From NCBI GenBank assembly GCA_044449065.1, contig JBIOHP010000006.1, forward strand, positions 136,734 through 200,733: a stretch of 64,000 nt of DNA, read 5' to 3'. This document shows, piece by piece, positions 46,700 to 54,370 of this stretch (position 1 is its first letter; every line of letters begins with the position of its first letter). Source of the DNA: JBIOHP01 sp044449065. GTDB lineage: Bacteria; Bacteroidota; Ignavibacteria; UBA10030; SZUA-254. The translations under genes and the position numbers were made by a program. The notes beneath the pieces are model-generated. The model saw nothing but the letters and a program-made list of their open reading frames with translations. It ran no database searches and was not told where the DNA came from.

Positions 46700-46728
46700 T
46701 TGACTTTGTAACACCATTAGTCTACATT
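46700..46728 (+). promoter_or_regulatory. Consensus-like promoter for the Lys/Glu-repeat secreted protein
   Basis: TTGACT at 46700-46705, a 17-base spacer and TACATT at 46723-46728, about 50 bases before the ATG at 46787. A GAAAGGA ribosome-binding site lies near 46773-46779. Together with the hairpin at 47318-47392 it defines a single-gene transcript. Confidence 0.65.
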
Positions 46729-46786
46729 ATTTCGTCATTCAAACCAAAGTCGCTAAAAACCTTTAATTAATAGAAAGGATATTGCT

Positions 46787-47239
46787 ATGAAGAATTTGAT
46801 TATTATCGCTGCTCTTGCTTTGGCGTTTATTGTAAGCACTCCACGTTTGCTTGCGCAGGATTCGAGCGGTGCAGCCAAAGAAATAAAGAGCGAATCTCTT
46901 GAAAAAGCAGGAGAACATAAAGAAAAAGTCGGCAAAATGATGGAAGGAAAAGGAGAAAAAATGGACCGGAAGGGAGCCCGGTTAGAGCGAAAGGGAAAAC
47001 AGGAAGCAAAAGTCGGCGAAGAAGTTGAGAAGAAGGGAGAGAAGATGGGCAATGAAGCCGTAGAAAAGAAAGGTGAACAAATGGAAAACATGGGAGTAGC
47101 AAAGGAAAAGATTGGAAAGCATGCAGTGAAGAAGGGGGAAAAAATGGAAAAGCTCGGTAAACATAAGATACGCAAAGGCGAACAGATCGAAAAAAAGGGA
47201 GAAAAGATGGAAAAGGATACGTCGAAACAACAGCCGTAA
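46787..47239 (+). CDS. Secreted Lys/Glu-rich repetitive protein
   Basis: A 150-residue protein with a clear signal peptide (LIIIAALALAFIVSTPRLLAQ). The mature part is almost entirely a charged helix built of imperfect 7- to 11-residue units of the type (K/E)KGEKMEK, with Lys, Glu, Gly and Met dominating (EKAGEHKEKVG, GEKMDRKGARLERKG, AVEKKGEQMENMG, KKGEKMEKLGKHK). Regular Gly and Met positions suggest an amphipathic or single-alpha-helix rod. I do not know a named family. It could be a periplasmic spacer, a polyanion- or metal-binding protein, or a desiccation-type protein. It is monocistronic between its own promoter and terminator. Confidence 0.8.
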   Translation: MKNLIIIAALALAFIVSTPRLLAQDSSGAAKEIKSESLEKAGEHKEKVGKMMEGKGEKMDRKGARLERKGKQEAKVGEEVEKKGEKMGNEAVEKKGEQMENMGVAKEKIGKHAVKKGEKMEKLGKHKIRKGEQIEKKGEKMEKDTSKQQP

Positions 47240-47317
47240 CCCAAGTTAGGATGTTGAAAGGTTACCCTGCTTATATCGTAAACAGAGTAAGAGATAAATA
47301 TTGTTTCTACAATACTG

Positions 47318-47392
47318 TAGTAGCCGGTCATAAATTTGATAAGGTCCTCTTTCTTATCGAATCTCTGATTGGCTACTACTTATTTTTTTAAA
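47318..47392 (+). terminator. Long-loop terminator-like hairpin
   Basis: GTAGTAGCC at 47318-47326 pairs with GGCTACTAC at 47371-47379 across a 44-base loop, followed by TTATTTTTTTAA. It probably ends the transcript of the gene at 46787. It also abuts the convergent carboxypeptidase gene. Confidence 0.6.
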
Positions 47393-47407
47393 CACTCAGC
47401 ACAGTAC

Positions 47408-48343
47408 TTATCCCACTCCTCCCTCCAGAAACTCAACCGTTCCTTCTGCTGTGTTGATTCGCGCTTTGACACCGATGGGAATCGTGAGCGGATTTTTTAC
47501 ATGCCCGTACTGAATATGCCCCATAACGGGAATTTCATACGGCTGAAATACATCCTGAAAAATCTGCCCGAGTGAAAGCGACGGTTTCCCAGGCGAGGGT
47601 TCGCATCCGATAAATTTTCCGAGAACCACGCCGCCTGCCGCGTTGAGGAATTTCGTCCGTTTCATCTGCGCAAGTATCCGGTCTATACGATATGGTTTTT
47701 CATCGATCTCTTCCAATAAAAGGAGATGACCTTCCTCCCTCGGCAGGAAGCGTGAGCCGACGAGCGCAGCGATCATCGTGAGATTTCCCCCCAAAACACG
47801 ACCCGACGCGTTTCCTTTTTCATAGATTGTCCGCTCTCGCGGCTTAATTTTTATTTCTCCGGGAGGCCGGGTGGAAGTTAAGCAATCCCACAACTGTTCC
47901 TCGGCGTGTCCCTTTAATCCTTCAGCCATTTCTACCGAGACCATTGGACCGGAAAAAGATATTAATCCGATTTTTGAAAAAAGCGCAAGCTGCAGCGCGG
48001 TAATATCGCTGTAACCGAGGAGAATTTTCGGGTTGCGGCGGAAAATATTGAAATTCAGGTACGGAAGGATTCGCAGCGCTCCATAGCCACCGCGCACGGT
48101 AAAAATTGCTTTTACCTTCCGGTTCTCAAATAATTTGTGGAGATCGGAAGTGCGCTGCTCATCGGTGCCGGCGAGATAACCCCTGCGGTGATACAGATGG
48201 GGACCGAGTTCAATCCTGTATCCGAGTGATTCGAGGTAACGAATTCCTTTCCCAAGTTCATCTTCGGATGCAGGAGGGCTTGCTGGCGCGGCTATACCAA
48301 TTACATCGCCGCGGCGGAGTGGTTTTGGTTTGAGAATTGCCAT
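47408..48343 (-). CDS. LD-carboxypeptidase (peptidase family S66)
   Basis: A 311-residue cytoplasmic enzyme that removes the terminal D-Ala from murein tetrapeptides during wall recycling. The family motifs are complete: KPLRRGDVIGIAAPAS at the start, AIFTVRGGYGALRILPYL, the Ser nucleophile in ILLGYSDITALQLAL, Glu in LLLEEIDEKPYRIDR and His in PVMGHIQYGHVKNP. No signal peptide is present, in line with LdcA-type enzymes. It is convergent with the Lys/Glu-rich protein gene and apparently monocistronic. Confidence 0.94.
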   Translation of the reverse strand: MAILKPKPLRRGDVIGIAAPASPPASEDELGKGIRYLESLGYRIELGPHLYHRRGYLAGTDEQRTSDLHKLFENRKVKAIFTVRGGYGALRILPYLNFNIFRRNPKILLGYSDITALQLALFSKIGLISFSGPMVSVEMAEGLKGHAEEQLWDCLTSTRPPGEIKIKPRERTIYEKGNASGRVLGGNLTMIAALVGSRFLPREEGHLLLLEEIDEKPYRIDRILAQMKRTKFLNAAGGVVLGKFIGCEPSPGKPSLSLGQIFQDVFQPYEIPVMGHIQYGHVKNPLTIPIGVKARINTAEGTVEFLEGGVG

Positions 48344-48420
48344 ACGTAAAAAAAGATAGTGACTTTATCGTCATTATCAAAATCACAAAAATCTGGAAAA
48401 TCTCAACCGGAATGATTAAT

Positions 48421-48463
48421 AAAAAAGCGAGAGATTGAATACCCCAATACTCAACTCTCGCTT
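48421..48463 (-). terminator. Rho-independent terminator for the 49-residue protein gene
   Basis: AAGCGAGAGATTGA (48425-48438) pairs with TCAACTCTCGCTT (48451-48463). Read on the minus strand the hairpin is followed by a run of six T. It lies 76 bases beyond the stop at 48539. Confidence 0.75.
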
Positions 48464-48538
48464 CTAGGAGGATACGTATTTGTAATTATATGTCTTTCAA
48501 GCGTAAGACATTTTCTGTTTTCACTAATCCACTGTACC

Positions 48539-48688
48539 TCACTGAATGCTGATAAATTCTTCTTTTTGTGTCAAACGGTTCATATAGAGCGTGTACCAAT
48601 TCTGCCGATCAATCTCGTCAAGAAGAACATAGTAATAGTAAACTTGTTCCTTATATGAAAGCAGCGGTAGATAGTATAGCTTTTTCAA
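48539..48688 (-). CDS. Small 49-residue Tyr-rich protein
   Basis: A short frame from TTG 48688 to TGA 48539 encodes about 49 residues (MKKLYYLPLLSYKEQVYYYY..., ...LTQKEEFISIQ). Support comes from its surroundings: GGAA about eight bases before the TTG, a TTGAAA-N17-TAGCAT-like promoter further upstream (about 48730-48755), and a strong terminator downstream on the same strand. A run of four tyrosines and eight Tyr in all make it unusual. No family is recognised. The region of about 500 bases holding it contains nothing else apart from the terminator. Confidence 0.5.
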   Translation of the reverse strand: MKKLYYLPLLSYKEQVYYYYVLLDEIDRQNWYTLYMNRLTQKEEFISIQ

Positions 48689-48871
48689 TGTTTAAATTCC
48701 TTTGTGTCGTTAAACGATGCTACAATATCGTGTAAATCTTTCAAATTGTTGTGTGTTTGTAGTCACGAAGTGAGGAAGGTCACATCACTAAGAGCTATCG
48801 TTCGATAAAAGGGATTTGGAAAAAAATTAAAGTGACATGGATCAAATTATTTCGGGGTAAAGGAGATGATT

Positions 48872-49084
48872 CTATTCCTCGAATTCAACCGACATTGAAA
48901 TATTTCCGTTAGGAGATAAAAGAATAGTGAGCAAATTCGGTCGACAGCAAACGGCGCAATCTTCAGTATAGGATTGCTTTGAACCGCCGGTGATATCGAT
49001 CAGCGTTTCATTTTCTTCGCCACAATATACACATTCATAAGTAGCGGGGATGAGTTCGTTCTTATGCGCGTATCTATATGTCAT
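48872..49084 (-). CDS. CPXCG motif-containing cysteine-rich protein
   Basis: A 70-residue protein with two zinc-knuckle-like pairs: CVYCGE near residue 18 and CAVCCRPN near 43, separated by ETLIDITGGSKQSYTED. This spacing is that of the Cys-rich CPXCG family (PF14255), small proteins of unknown role common in proteobacteria and FCB bacteria. It probably binds one zinc. It is divergent from rluE, with 40 bases between starts. Confidence 0.88.
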   Translation of the reverse strand: MTYRYAHKNELIPATYECVYCGEENETLIDITGGSKQSYTEDCAVCCRPNLLTILLSPNGNISMSVEFEE

Positions 49085-49124
49085 TACAAGCCAAAAGAAA
49101 TCGTATATTATTACCGTGATACTA

Positions 49125-49718
49125 ATGAAAAAACACCAAAAACGGGAAAAAGAATTCCGCTATTTTCTATTTTATAAACCCTACGGCGTCCTCTGCCAGT
49201 TTACCGATGAAACCGGAAGAGATACCCTGGCGAACTACGGACCTTTCCCAAAAGACGTCTATCCGGTGGGACGGCTTGATTACGACAGCGAAGGACTTGT
49301 TCTGCTTTCGAATAACGCTTCCCTGAAGCAGCTCTTACGCGATCCGCAAAACAAACATCCACGTACATATTTGGTTCAAGTGGAAAACACACCGGATTCA
49401 AAACAACTCGAGCAGCTATGTAACGGAGTGATAATAGGCGGATATAAGACCCGTCCGGCAAAAGCGCGGTTATTGGATATTGAACCCGAATTACCGCCCC
49501 GACCTGTCCCTATCCGGTTCCGAAAACTTATTCCGACCGCATGGCTCGAGATAACAATGTATGAAGGAAAAAACAGGCAGGTCAGAAGAATGACCGCAGC
49601 GGTGGGACTTCCTACTCTCCGCCTTGTCAGAATTAAAATCGGGGAGCTGACGCTGAATGGATTATCGCCGGGAGAGAAAAAAGAGGTATCCCACGGTGAT
49701 ATTGAAAAATTATTTTAG
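49125..49718 (+). CDS. rluE: rRNA pseudouridine synthase of the RluE/RsuA family
   Basis: A 197-residue enzyme isomerising a uridine in rRNA. It contains FLFYKPYGVLCQFTDETGR, the catalytic Asp in PVGRLDYDSEGLVLLSN, and the closing W-L-E-I-TMYEGKNRQVRRMTAAVGLPTLRLVRIKIG. It lacks the S4 domain of RsuA/RluB, matching RluE, which modifies U2457 of 23S rRNA in E. coli. ATG 49125 is chosen because the longer frame from 49050 reads back through the divergent gene and is not RluE-like. It stands alone. Confidence 0.9.
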   Translation: MKKHQKREKEFRYFLFYKPYGVLCQFTDETGRDTLANYGPFPKDVYPVGRLDYDSEGLVLLSNNASLKQLLRDPQNKHPRTYLVQVENTPDSKQLEQLCNGVIIGGYKTRPAKARLLDIEPELPPRPVPIRFRKLIPTAWLEITMYEGKNRQVRRMTAAVGLPTLRLVRIKIGELTLNGLSPGEKKEVSHGDIEKLF

Positions 49719-49773
49719 TGAAGAGATTGCCGATTCAACATTGATGCAGAGTATACCCCTCAGTTCTACGCTG

Positions 49774-50268
49774 CTATAAATTGTAAAACTTCAGATCGAC
49801 TCCCTTTTTCAATTTTGTAATGTAGATGATCTGACCAAGATGCTGTGCAAAATGTTCCACCACATGCGAAAGTGCGTCCAGACAAGTCACATCATATTTC
49901 TGGATGTGGCGGATTTCCAATAACTGCTGAACATCAAGTTTCTCCAGCGTCTTGTCAACATCAGCCATCGTCTCCCGTAAAATTTTTAACAACTGGTCTT
50001 TGGGGGGGTTTTCTCTTTCCGAAAATTCCTTCGCGCGGTCGCGTTTATCGGGCACGTTGCCCAATCCGCTCACGATCCACTGGCGGGCATTGCCCGAAAG
50101 ATGCAGAACCAGGTTGCCGATGCTGTTATCGGTCTCATGCGCCCTCCACCAGATTTCTTCCTCGGTGAGAATTTCAAGACAGCGCTCGATGCGGGGAAGA
50201 AATTCCTTCACCAACCGTTTTCGTGAATATTTGACATATTCGCTTCCAATAGTGATATTTGTATCCAT
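49774..50268 (-). CDS. DinB-like protein (DUF1572-type)
   Basis: A 164-residue all-helical protein resembling the DinB/DUF1572 four-helix-bundle family, some of which bind a metal through three histidines. Here His52 (HETDNS region), the HLSGNARQWI stretch and HVVEHFAQHLGQI offer suitable histidines. The family is broad, includes damage-inducible DinB of Bacillus and thiol-transferase relatives, and has no general function. DinB here is unrelated to the Y-family polymerase. It lies downstream of the aminotransferase with about 50 bases between them. Confidence 0.8.
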   Translation of the reverse strand: MDTNITIGSEYVKYSRKRLVKEFLPRIERCLEILTEEEIWWRAHETDNSIGNLVLHLSGNARQWIVSGLGNVPDKRDRAKEFSERENPPKDQLLKILRETMADVDKTLEKLDVQQLLEIRHIQKYDVTCLDALSHVVEHFAQHLGQIIYITKLKKGVDLKFYNL

Positions 50269-50317
50269 TGCTTTGACCTGTTAGTAGTATAACAAAGTTT
50301 TTATTCCATGCATTTAG

Positions 50318-51598
50318 CTACGCGACTTCCTTCACAATCGCTATAAACTTATCCACCTCATCGGCATTATTATAGAGATGCGTGGAGATGCGGATGGAAT
50401 TCAGGTGGCTTTCAGGCACAATGCGGATGCGGAATCCTTTCTTGCCGGCGTGTTCGTTGAATTTATCGTACGGCATATTTTTTAACCTGAACCCGACAAC
50501 AAAGCCACGGGACCGCTCTTCGGTGGGAGTCAGCATCTCTATCCTGTCGCCCAAATCCATCAATCCTTTTTGCAATCTGCCGGAAAGCGCCCTACCCCTC
50601 ACGATAATGTTTTCCATTCCAATCTGATAGAGAAAATCGACGCTGGCTGCAAGCCCGATTTGCAGCGCGGCATTCTGCGTGCCGTAATCGTACCGGTGCG
50701 CAGTGGGAACATAACCCTTAAACTCGGGCGGGGTTGTCGTAACGTCCCATCCGATATCGGAGTAACCCCCGACCATCTGAGCTTCGACAGTATCGAGAAG
50801 TTCTTTTTTAACATAGAGGAAACCGGTGCCCTTCGGTCCGCACATCCATTTATGTCCGCAGGTGGCGTAGAAATCGCAGTTGATATCTTTCATATCGAGC
50901 AACGTTGTGCCCGGACCGTGCGCACCATCGAAGAAAACCCACAATCCTTTATCATGTCCTAATTTCGCAATTTCTTTTATCGGAAAAACCTGTCCGATTG
51001 TGCACGTAATGTGCGGGATAGCGATGACCCTGGTTTTGTTTGTGATGAGATCGTTAATGCGATTGAGGTTCTCCTCCGCCGTCATCGCCGGCTTGAGCGC
51101 TTTGATAACGATCCCATCATGTCTCGCGCGGTTGAGCCACGGCAGCGCGTTGCCTACGTGCTCATGCGTTGTCAAAATAACTTCATCGCCCCGTTTGAGC
51201 GGCAATCCCAGAGCAATAATATTGATCCCCTCGGAAACATTATGCGTCATCGAAATTTCCGATTCATCCGCGTTGATGAATTTAGCAATTTTTTGGCGGG
51301 CATATTCCCCGCCGCCGTACTCGCCGGTCGCGTCGATATTATCAATGCCAGATTTTAACGCCTCGCGCACAACATACGGCGATGGTCCGATTGTGCCGTT
51401 GTTGAAATACACACGGTCGTGGGTGAGGGGAAACTGCTGGCGGACTACTTTCCAGTATTCATCATCGTCGGGACTGATTGTTTCATCACGCGAAAGAATA
51501 TACCGTGCGCGGGATTCGGCGGGTATGGCTGTCAGCGCCCAGGCGCCGATGACGCCTCCGGTCACTGTGCGGATAAAGCTTCTTCGCGATGGCTGCAT
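50318..51598 (-). CDS. PLP-dependent aminotransferase class V (isopenicillin-N epimerase-like), Tat-exported
   Basis: A 426-residue fold-type I PLP enzyme. The Schiff-base lysine is expected in FYATCGHKWMCGPKGTGFLYV. DGAHGPGTTLLDMKD supplies the PLP-ring Asp, and NNGTIGPSP lies at the N-terminal side. The N-terminus MQPSRRSFIRTVTGGVIGA is a twin-arginine signal, so the enzyme is probably folded with PLP and then exported. Closest by pattern are cysteine desulfurase/isopenicillin-N epimerase-like proteins; the substrate is unknown. Its start lies one base from the end of thiL, and the two are probably co-transcribed. Confidence 0.9.
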   Translation of the reverse strand: MQPSRRSFIRTVTGGVIGAWALTAIPAESRARYILSRDETISPDDDEYWKVVRQQFPLTHDRVYFNNGTIGPSPYVVREALKSGIDNIDATGEYGGGEYARQKIAKFINADESEISMTHNVSEGINIIALGLPLKRGDEVILTTHEHVGNALPWLNRARHDGIVIKALKPAMTAEENLNRINDLITNKTRVIAIPHITCTIGQVFPIKEIAKLGHDKGLWVFFDGAHGPGTTLLDMKDINCDFYATCGHKWMCGPKGTGFLYVKKELLDTVEAQMVGGYSDIGWDVTTTPPEFKGYVPTAHRYDYGTQNAALQIGLAASVDFLYQIGMENIIVRGRALSGRLQKGLMDLGDRIEMLTPTEERSRGFVVGFRLKNMPYDKFNEHAGKKGFRIRIVPESHLNSIRISTHLYNNADEVDKFIAIVKEVA

Positions 51599-51599
51599 G

Positions 51600-52676
51600 T
51601 TATACTCCTTCTGCCAATGATGGAAAATGATCCCAACCGGAAAACGGAAGCGCTTCCGGCTCTCCGTTTTCCCTGACCAGCTCGATGCCTTCCGATTGTC
51701 CGGTCATCCTGCCGATAATGGTTACATCGGAGGTGAGAGATTCAAGTTTCTCAAACTCCTTATCATTCATGGTAAAGAGCAGCTCGTATTCTTCGCCGCC
51801 ATACAGCGCGTAATCGGTTGGGTGATCCGAAAATTCACCTGCTATTGTTTGTGTGATGGAATCAAGGGGCAGATTATGTTCATAGATTTTCGCTCCCGTG
51901 CCGCCTGCCGCGCAAAGGCGATGCACTTCCGATGCAAGCCCGTCGCTGATGTCGATGCATGAATGGGTCGAGACCTTGGTTACCAGCAGGGTTGAAATAT
52001 CAATTCTCGGTTTCGGCATAAGATGTTTTTCAAGAGCAAAGGCGTACGGTGCGAGGTTCGGTTGAAAACTCTGCGGTTCGGCGGAATCGAGGAAACGCTG
52101 TTTTTCCCGCTGAAGAATTTTCAAACCGGCATGGGACGCTCCAAGATGCCCGCTCACGCAGATAAGATCGCCCGGCTGCGCCCCTTTGCGGAAAAGAATT
52201 TTTCCTTCGGCGGCTTCGCCGGTCATCGCGACGGTGATCGCGATGTTGCCGATTGATGCGGTCGTATCGCCCCCTGCGATTATACAGCCGTATTTTTTGC
52301 AGGCGGCAACTGCTCCTTTATAAAATTCTTCCACCATTTCCACCGAAACTTTTTTGGGTATCGATATCGTGATCACGGCATAACGGGGATTTCCGCCCAT
52401 GGATGCGATATCGCTAACGTTCGCAGCCATCGCCTTCCAGCCAAGATGCTGAAACGAGGTAAACGTGAGATCGAAATGGATTCCTTCGATGAACGAATCT
52501 GTGGTAAGCAGTGCCAGCATTCCCGGGGTGGGACGGTACACCGCAGTATCATCGCCGATACCGAGAAGAAGATTTTTTTGCAGCGTTTCGTCATCGGATC
52601 GTACCGTGACAATTTTCGCGATCCGCTCGATAAGACCGACTTCTCCCACTTCAGCTATGTTGGTTTGTCCTTGCAT
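51600..52676 (-). CDS. thiL: Thiamine-monophosphate kinase
   Basis: A 358-residue ATP-dependent kinase converting thiamine monophosphate to the diphosphate. It belongs to the AIR-synthase-like fold, with LGIGDDTAVYRP near the N-terminus, DSFIEGIHFDLTF, ANVSDIASMGGNPRYAVI, IAGGDTTAS and DISDGLASEVHRLC as ATP/Mg-binding signatures. The sequence between residues 190 and 215 (ILQREKQRFLDSAEPQSF) is a small insertion. No other thi genes are near. The aminotransferase that follows shares the strand and may use the same transcript. Confidence 0.95.
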   Translation of the reverse strand: MQGQTNIAEVGEVGLIERIAKIVTVRSDDETLQKNLLLGIGDDTAVYRPTPGMLALLTTDSFIEGIHFDLTFTSFQHLGWKAMAANVSDIASMGGNPRYAVITISIPKKVSVEMVEEFYKGAVAACKKYGCIIAGGDTTASIGNIAITVAMTGEAAEGKILFRKGAQPGDLICVSGHLGASHAGLKILQREKQRFLDSAEPQSFQPNLAPYAFALEKHLMPKPRIDISTLLVTKVSTHSCIDISDGLASEVHRLCAAGGTGAKIYEHNLPLDSITQTIAGEFSDHPTDYALYGGEEYELLFTMNDKEFEKLESLTSDVTIIGRMTGQSEGIELVRENGEPEALPFSGWDHFPSLAEGV

Positions 52677-52762
52677 TGAGGTATTTTATTTTCAATCAAC
52701 TTACAGAATAGGGGATAAAAAAACAAACCCCGTTCATGAATTATTTCTCGTTCCCCCGGTCT

Positions 52763-52881
52763 CAGACCGTGTGAAAAGTCATCGCGAGCAGCATCACCGC
52801 GTCGCGATCTCCTCATATCGATGCAAAATGTGAAACTTTGAATCTAATTTAAACGACGAATCGGAGTTTTTACACACTCTG
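52763..52881. repeat. TIR-bounded palindromic element, copy B
   Basis: Same layout as 19693-19803: CAGACCGTGTGAAAAGTCAT at the left, TTTTTACACACTCTG at the right. The internal arm reads ATCGCGA..TCGCGAT instead of ATTGCGA..TAGCAAT, so the pairing is kept by matching changes on both sides. A conserved CTCCTCATATCGATGCAAA follows the arm. Confidence 0.75.
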
Positions 52882-52922
52882 CGGAGCGGTGGAACGAGAG
52901 AACACCCGGACTTGAATTCCAT

Positions 52923-53196
52923 TACTGGTACAAAACTGGTACAGATTTTTTATTCAAAGAGTAAAACCCAATACATGGCTGAATTTAAAGATATTTTATG
53001 TTTTCCTGTACCACATCCGTACCAGAAATGTACCAGTTCTGTACCAGTTTTACACAATTTCGCTCCGCCTCGACAGGATAGGTAGCCGCAGGCTTCAGCC
53101 TGTGATTAAATGAAAAATTAACATAATGATATTACAGTATATGTGCTATATACAATATAAGGACTTTTAGTTAAAATAGCAAGGGAAATATTTACA
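52923..53196. repeat. Element with 11-bp TGGTACA repeats, copy 2 (inverted)
   Basis: Read on the minus strand: the left module ATTTCCCTTGCT...AACTAAAAGTCCTTATATT (about 53196-53125), then four 11-bp units (53048-53005), a spacer of about 60 bases, and the inverted pair CTGTACCAGTTTTGTACCAG (52943-52924 on the plus strand). It shares order and ends with 20558-20916 but has fewer units and an unrelated middle section. Confidence 0.75.
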
Positions 53197-53256
53197 GATT
53201 TCTTCTTTCTTTTGTCTTGAGACAAAATGAAAGAAGCAAAGAAAAACTCAAGGCTG

Positions 53257-53398
53257 TTGAATTCCCATCGAACATCTTCGCTCGCTGTGCGGGAACGAAT
53301 CAAACTCGCCCCGTCTTCAAAAAACGAAGCCGGGACTTAGACAGCGATTCGTTCTTATCCGCTCCACTCGCTTCGATATGCGTTCGACGCGAATTCAA
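53257..53398. repeat. 142-bp inverted-repeat element
   Basis: TTGAATTCCCATCGAAC at 53257-53273 is matched by the reverse complement of the right end (GTTCGACGCGAATTCAA, 53382-53398). Pairing continues inward through CGCTCG/CGAAGCGAGT and GGGAACGAATC/GATTCGTTC. No coding frame is evident. Only one copy is in the window. Confidence 0.65.
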
Positions 53399-53434
53399 AG
53401 GCCGAAAGCTTGGTAATCAGTTGGTATAGGGCAT

Positions 53435-53578
53435 CAGAAACAATGACGCCCGGAATAATTGCGTCGCATAAATTAAGAACAAACGCTGTCTGATCCCGTC
53501 AGTGTCATAATGGGGTGACACTGACGGGAGAGTTCGTTTGTTCGCAAAAAAGACGCAATTATTCAGTCATTGTTTCTG
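53435..53578. repeat. Three-stem folded element, copy 1
   Basis: Nested stems: CAGAAACAATGAC (53435-53447) with GTCATTGTTTCTG (53566-53578); AATAATTGCGTC (53454-53465) with GACGCAATTATT (53552-53563); GAACAAACG (53477-53485) with CGTTTGTTC (53535-53543); TCCCGTCAGTGTCA (53494-53507) with TGACACTGACGGGA (53516-53529). A GCCCGG bulge at 53448-53453 faces CA. Copy 2 at 63578-63723 keeps every stem with different sequence. Confidence 0.85.
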
Positions 53579-53799
53579 GAGCCAAGTTTTCTTTCGTCCT
53601 TTCTTTTCAAAAAGAAAGGACGAATTAAATTCTTTGACGATATTTCAGAGAGATTTTAAACAAACATGTTCCAAGTCGATCATTTATTACTAAAACTTAA
53701 CCATAGTTGTATTAAACCAACAAAGAACTATCCAAAATATGACAAAATCATATCCGTTTTGTCCCGGATTTTGGAGGCAATGTGATCTTCTAGTAAATC

Positions 53800-53990
53800 A
53801 CGAGTCAGAGAATTTGCCAGTACCATAATATGATGCTGGCGGATTTGCATTATGTAAAGTAATTTTCCACGATTGCAGGCGTTGTTAGTCAAAAACGCGT
53901 ATTGACAACGCAAGCAAAATAGAGGTAGATGACCGGTGTCACCTCAATTTGATATAAATGATAACCCCACGTGTCAGAGAATTTGCCAGT
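53800..53990. repeat. Direct repeat of GTCAGAGAATTTGCCAGT flanking ~150 bp
   Basis: The 18 bases GTCAGAGAATTTGCCAGT occur at about 53803-53820 and 53972-53989, both preceded by ACG and one base. They may be target-site or recombination repeats bracketing a small insertion. The segment between contains no recognisable gene apart from the start of the weak minus-strand frame. Confidence 0.5.
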
Positions 53991-54023
53991 TGCAGATATA
54001 ATGCTGTGATGTTCTGTATAGTA

Positions 54024-54045
54024 GAGCAAAGCTCCAGCTTTGCTC
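54024..54045. repeat. 22-bp palindrome shared with island 1
   Basis: Reverse complement of 20175-20196, differing only in orientation of the central CC/GG. It is preceded by GTA and followed by AGTAA. Confidence 0.7.
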
Positions 54046-54370
54046 AGTAAAACCTGCCCACCCCCGATAACCTATGCTCGGCGTTCCAAAAACTCCACGC
54101 CCCTCCACCCTGACTGCTTTTCAACTGGTCAGGTCGGACAGGGAGGAGTAACACAGTTACAACGACTCAGGCATAATAATGTTGCAACGTAGATTATGCC
54201 AGTCAAGAGCCGTACCTCGCCCTGCCTGTCTATATTACAAGCAGGGCGAACTTTAAGGTCGGGGTCTCGATGTTTTTTCTCGAGGGAGCGGGCGAGACAG
54301 AGTCGACCCCGTAGCGGGTCGGGGATGGGGATACCCCGTAAACATTATGTCTTCAACTCTTCAACCGAGC

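Larger units (their letters stand above)
52677..54370. other. Gene-free repeat island 2
   Basis: About 1.7 kb with no credible gene. Contents in order: TIR element copy B (52763-52881), 11-bp-repeat element copy 2 (52923-53196), a hairpin at about 53205-53236, a 142-bp inverted-repeat element (53257-53398), a folded element (53435-53578) with a trailing hairpin GTCCTTTCTTT..AAAGAAAGGAC (53597-53622), an 18-bp direct repeat (53800 and 53970) and a 22-bp palindrome (54024-54045). A minus-strand frame at 53728-53913 (about 61 codons, ending ...IRDKTDMILSYFG) may be a gene remnant but cannot be assigned. Confidence 0.7.

Noticed and set aside
46753..47331. Long Phe/Ser/Pro-rich frame on the minus strand (192 codons)
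   Set aside because: It is the antisense shadow of the Lys/Glu-repeat gene at 46787-47239, which has promoter, ribosome-binding site and signal peptide.
53728..53913. 61-codon minus-strand frame in repeat island 2
   Set aside because: It may be a remnant, but no start signal or family could be supported; it is mentioned only within the island entry.
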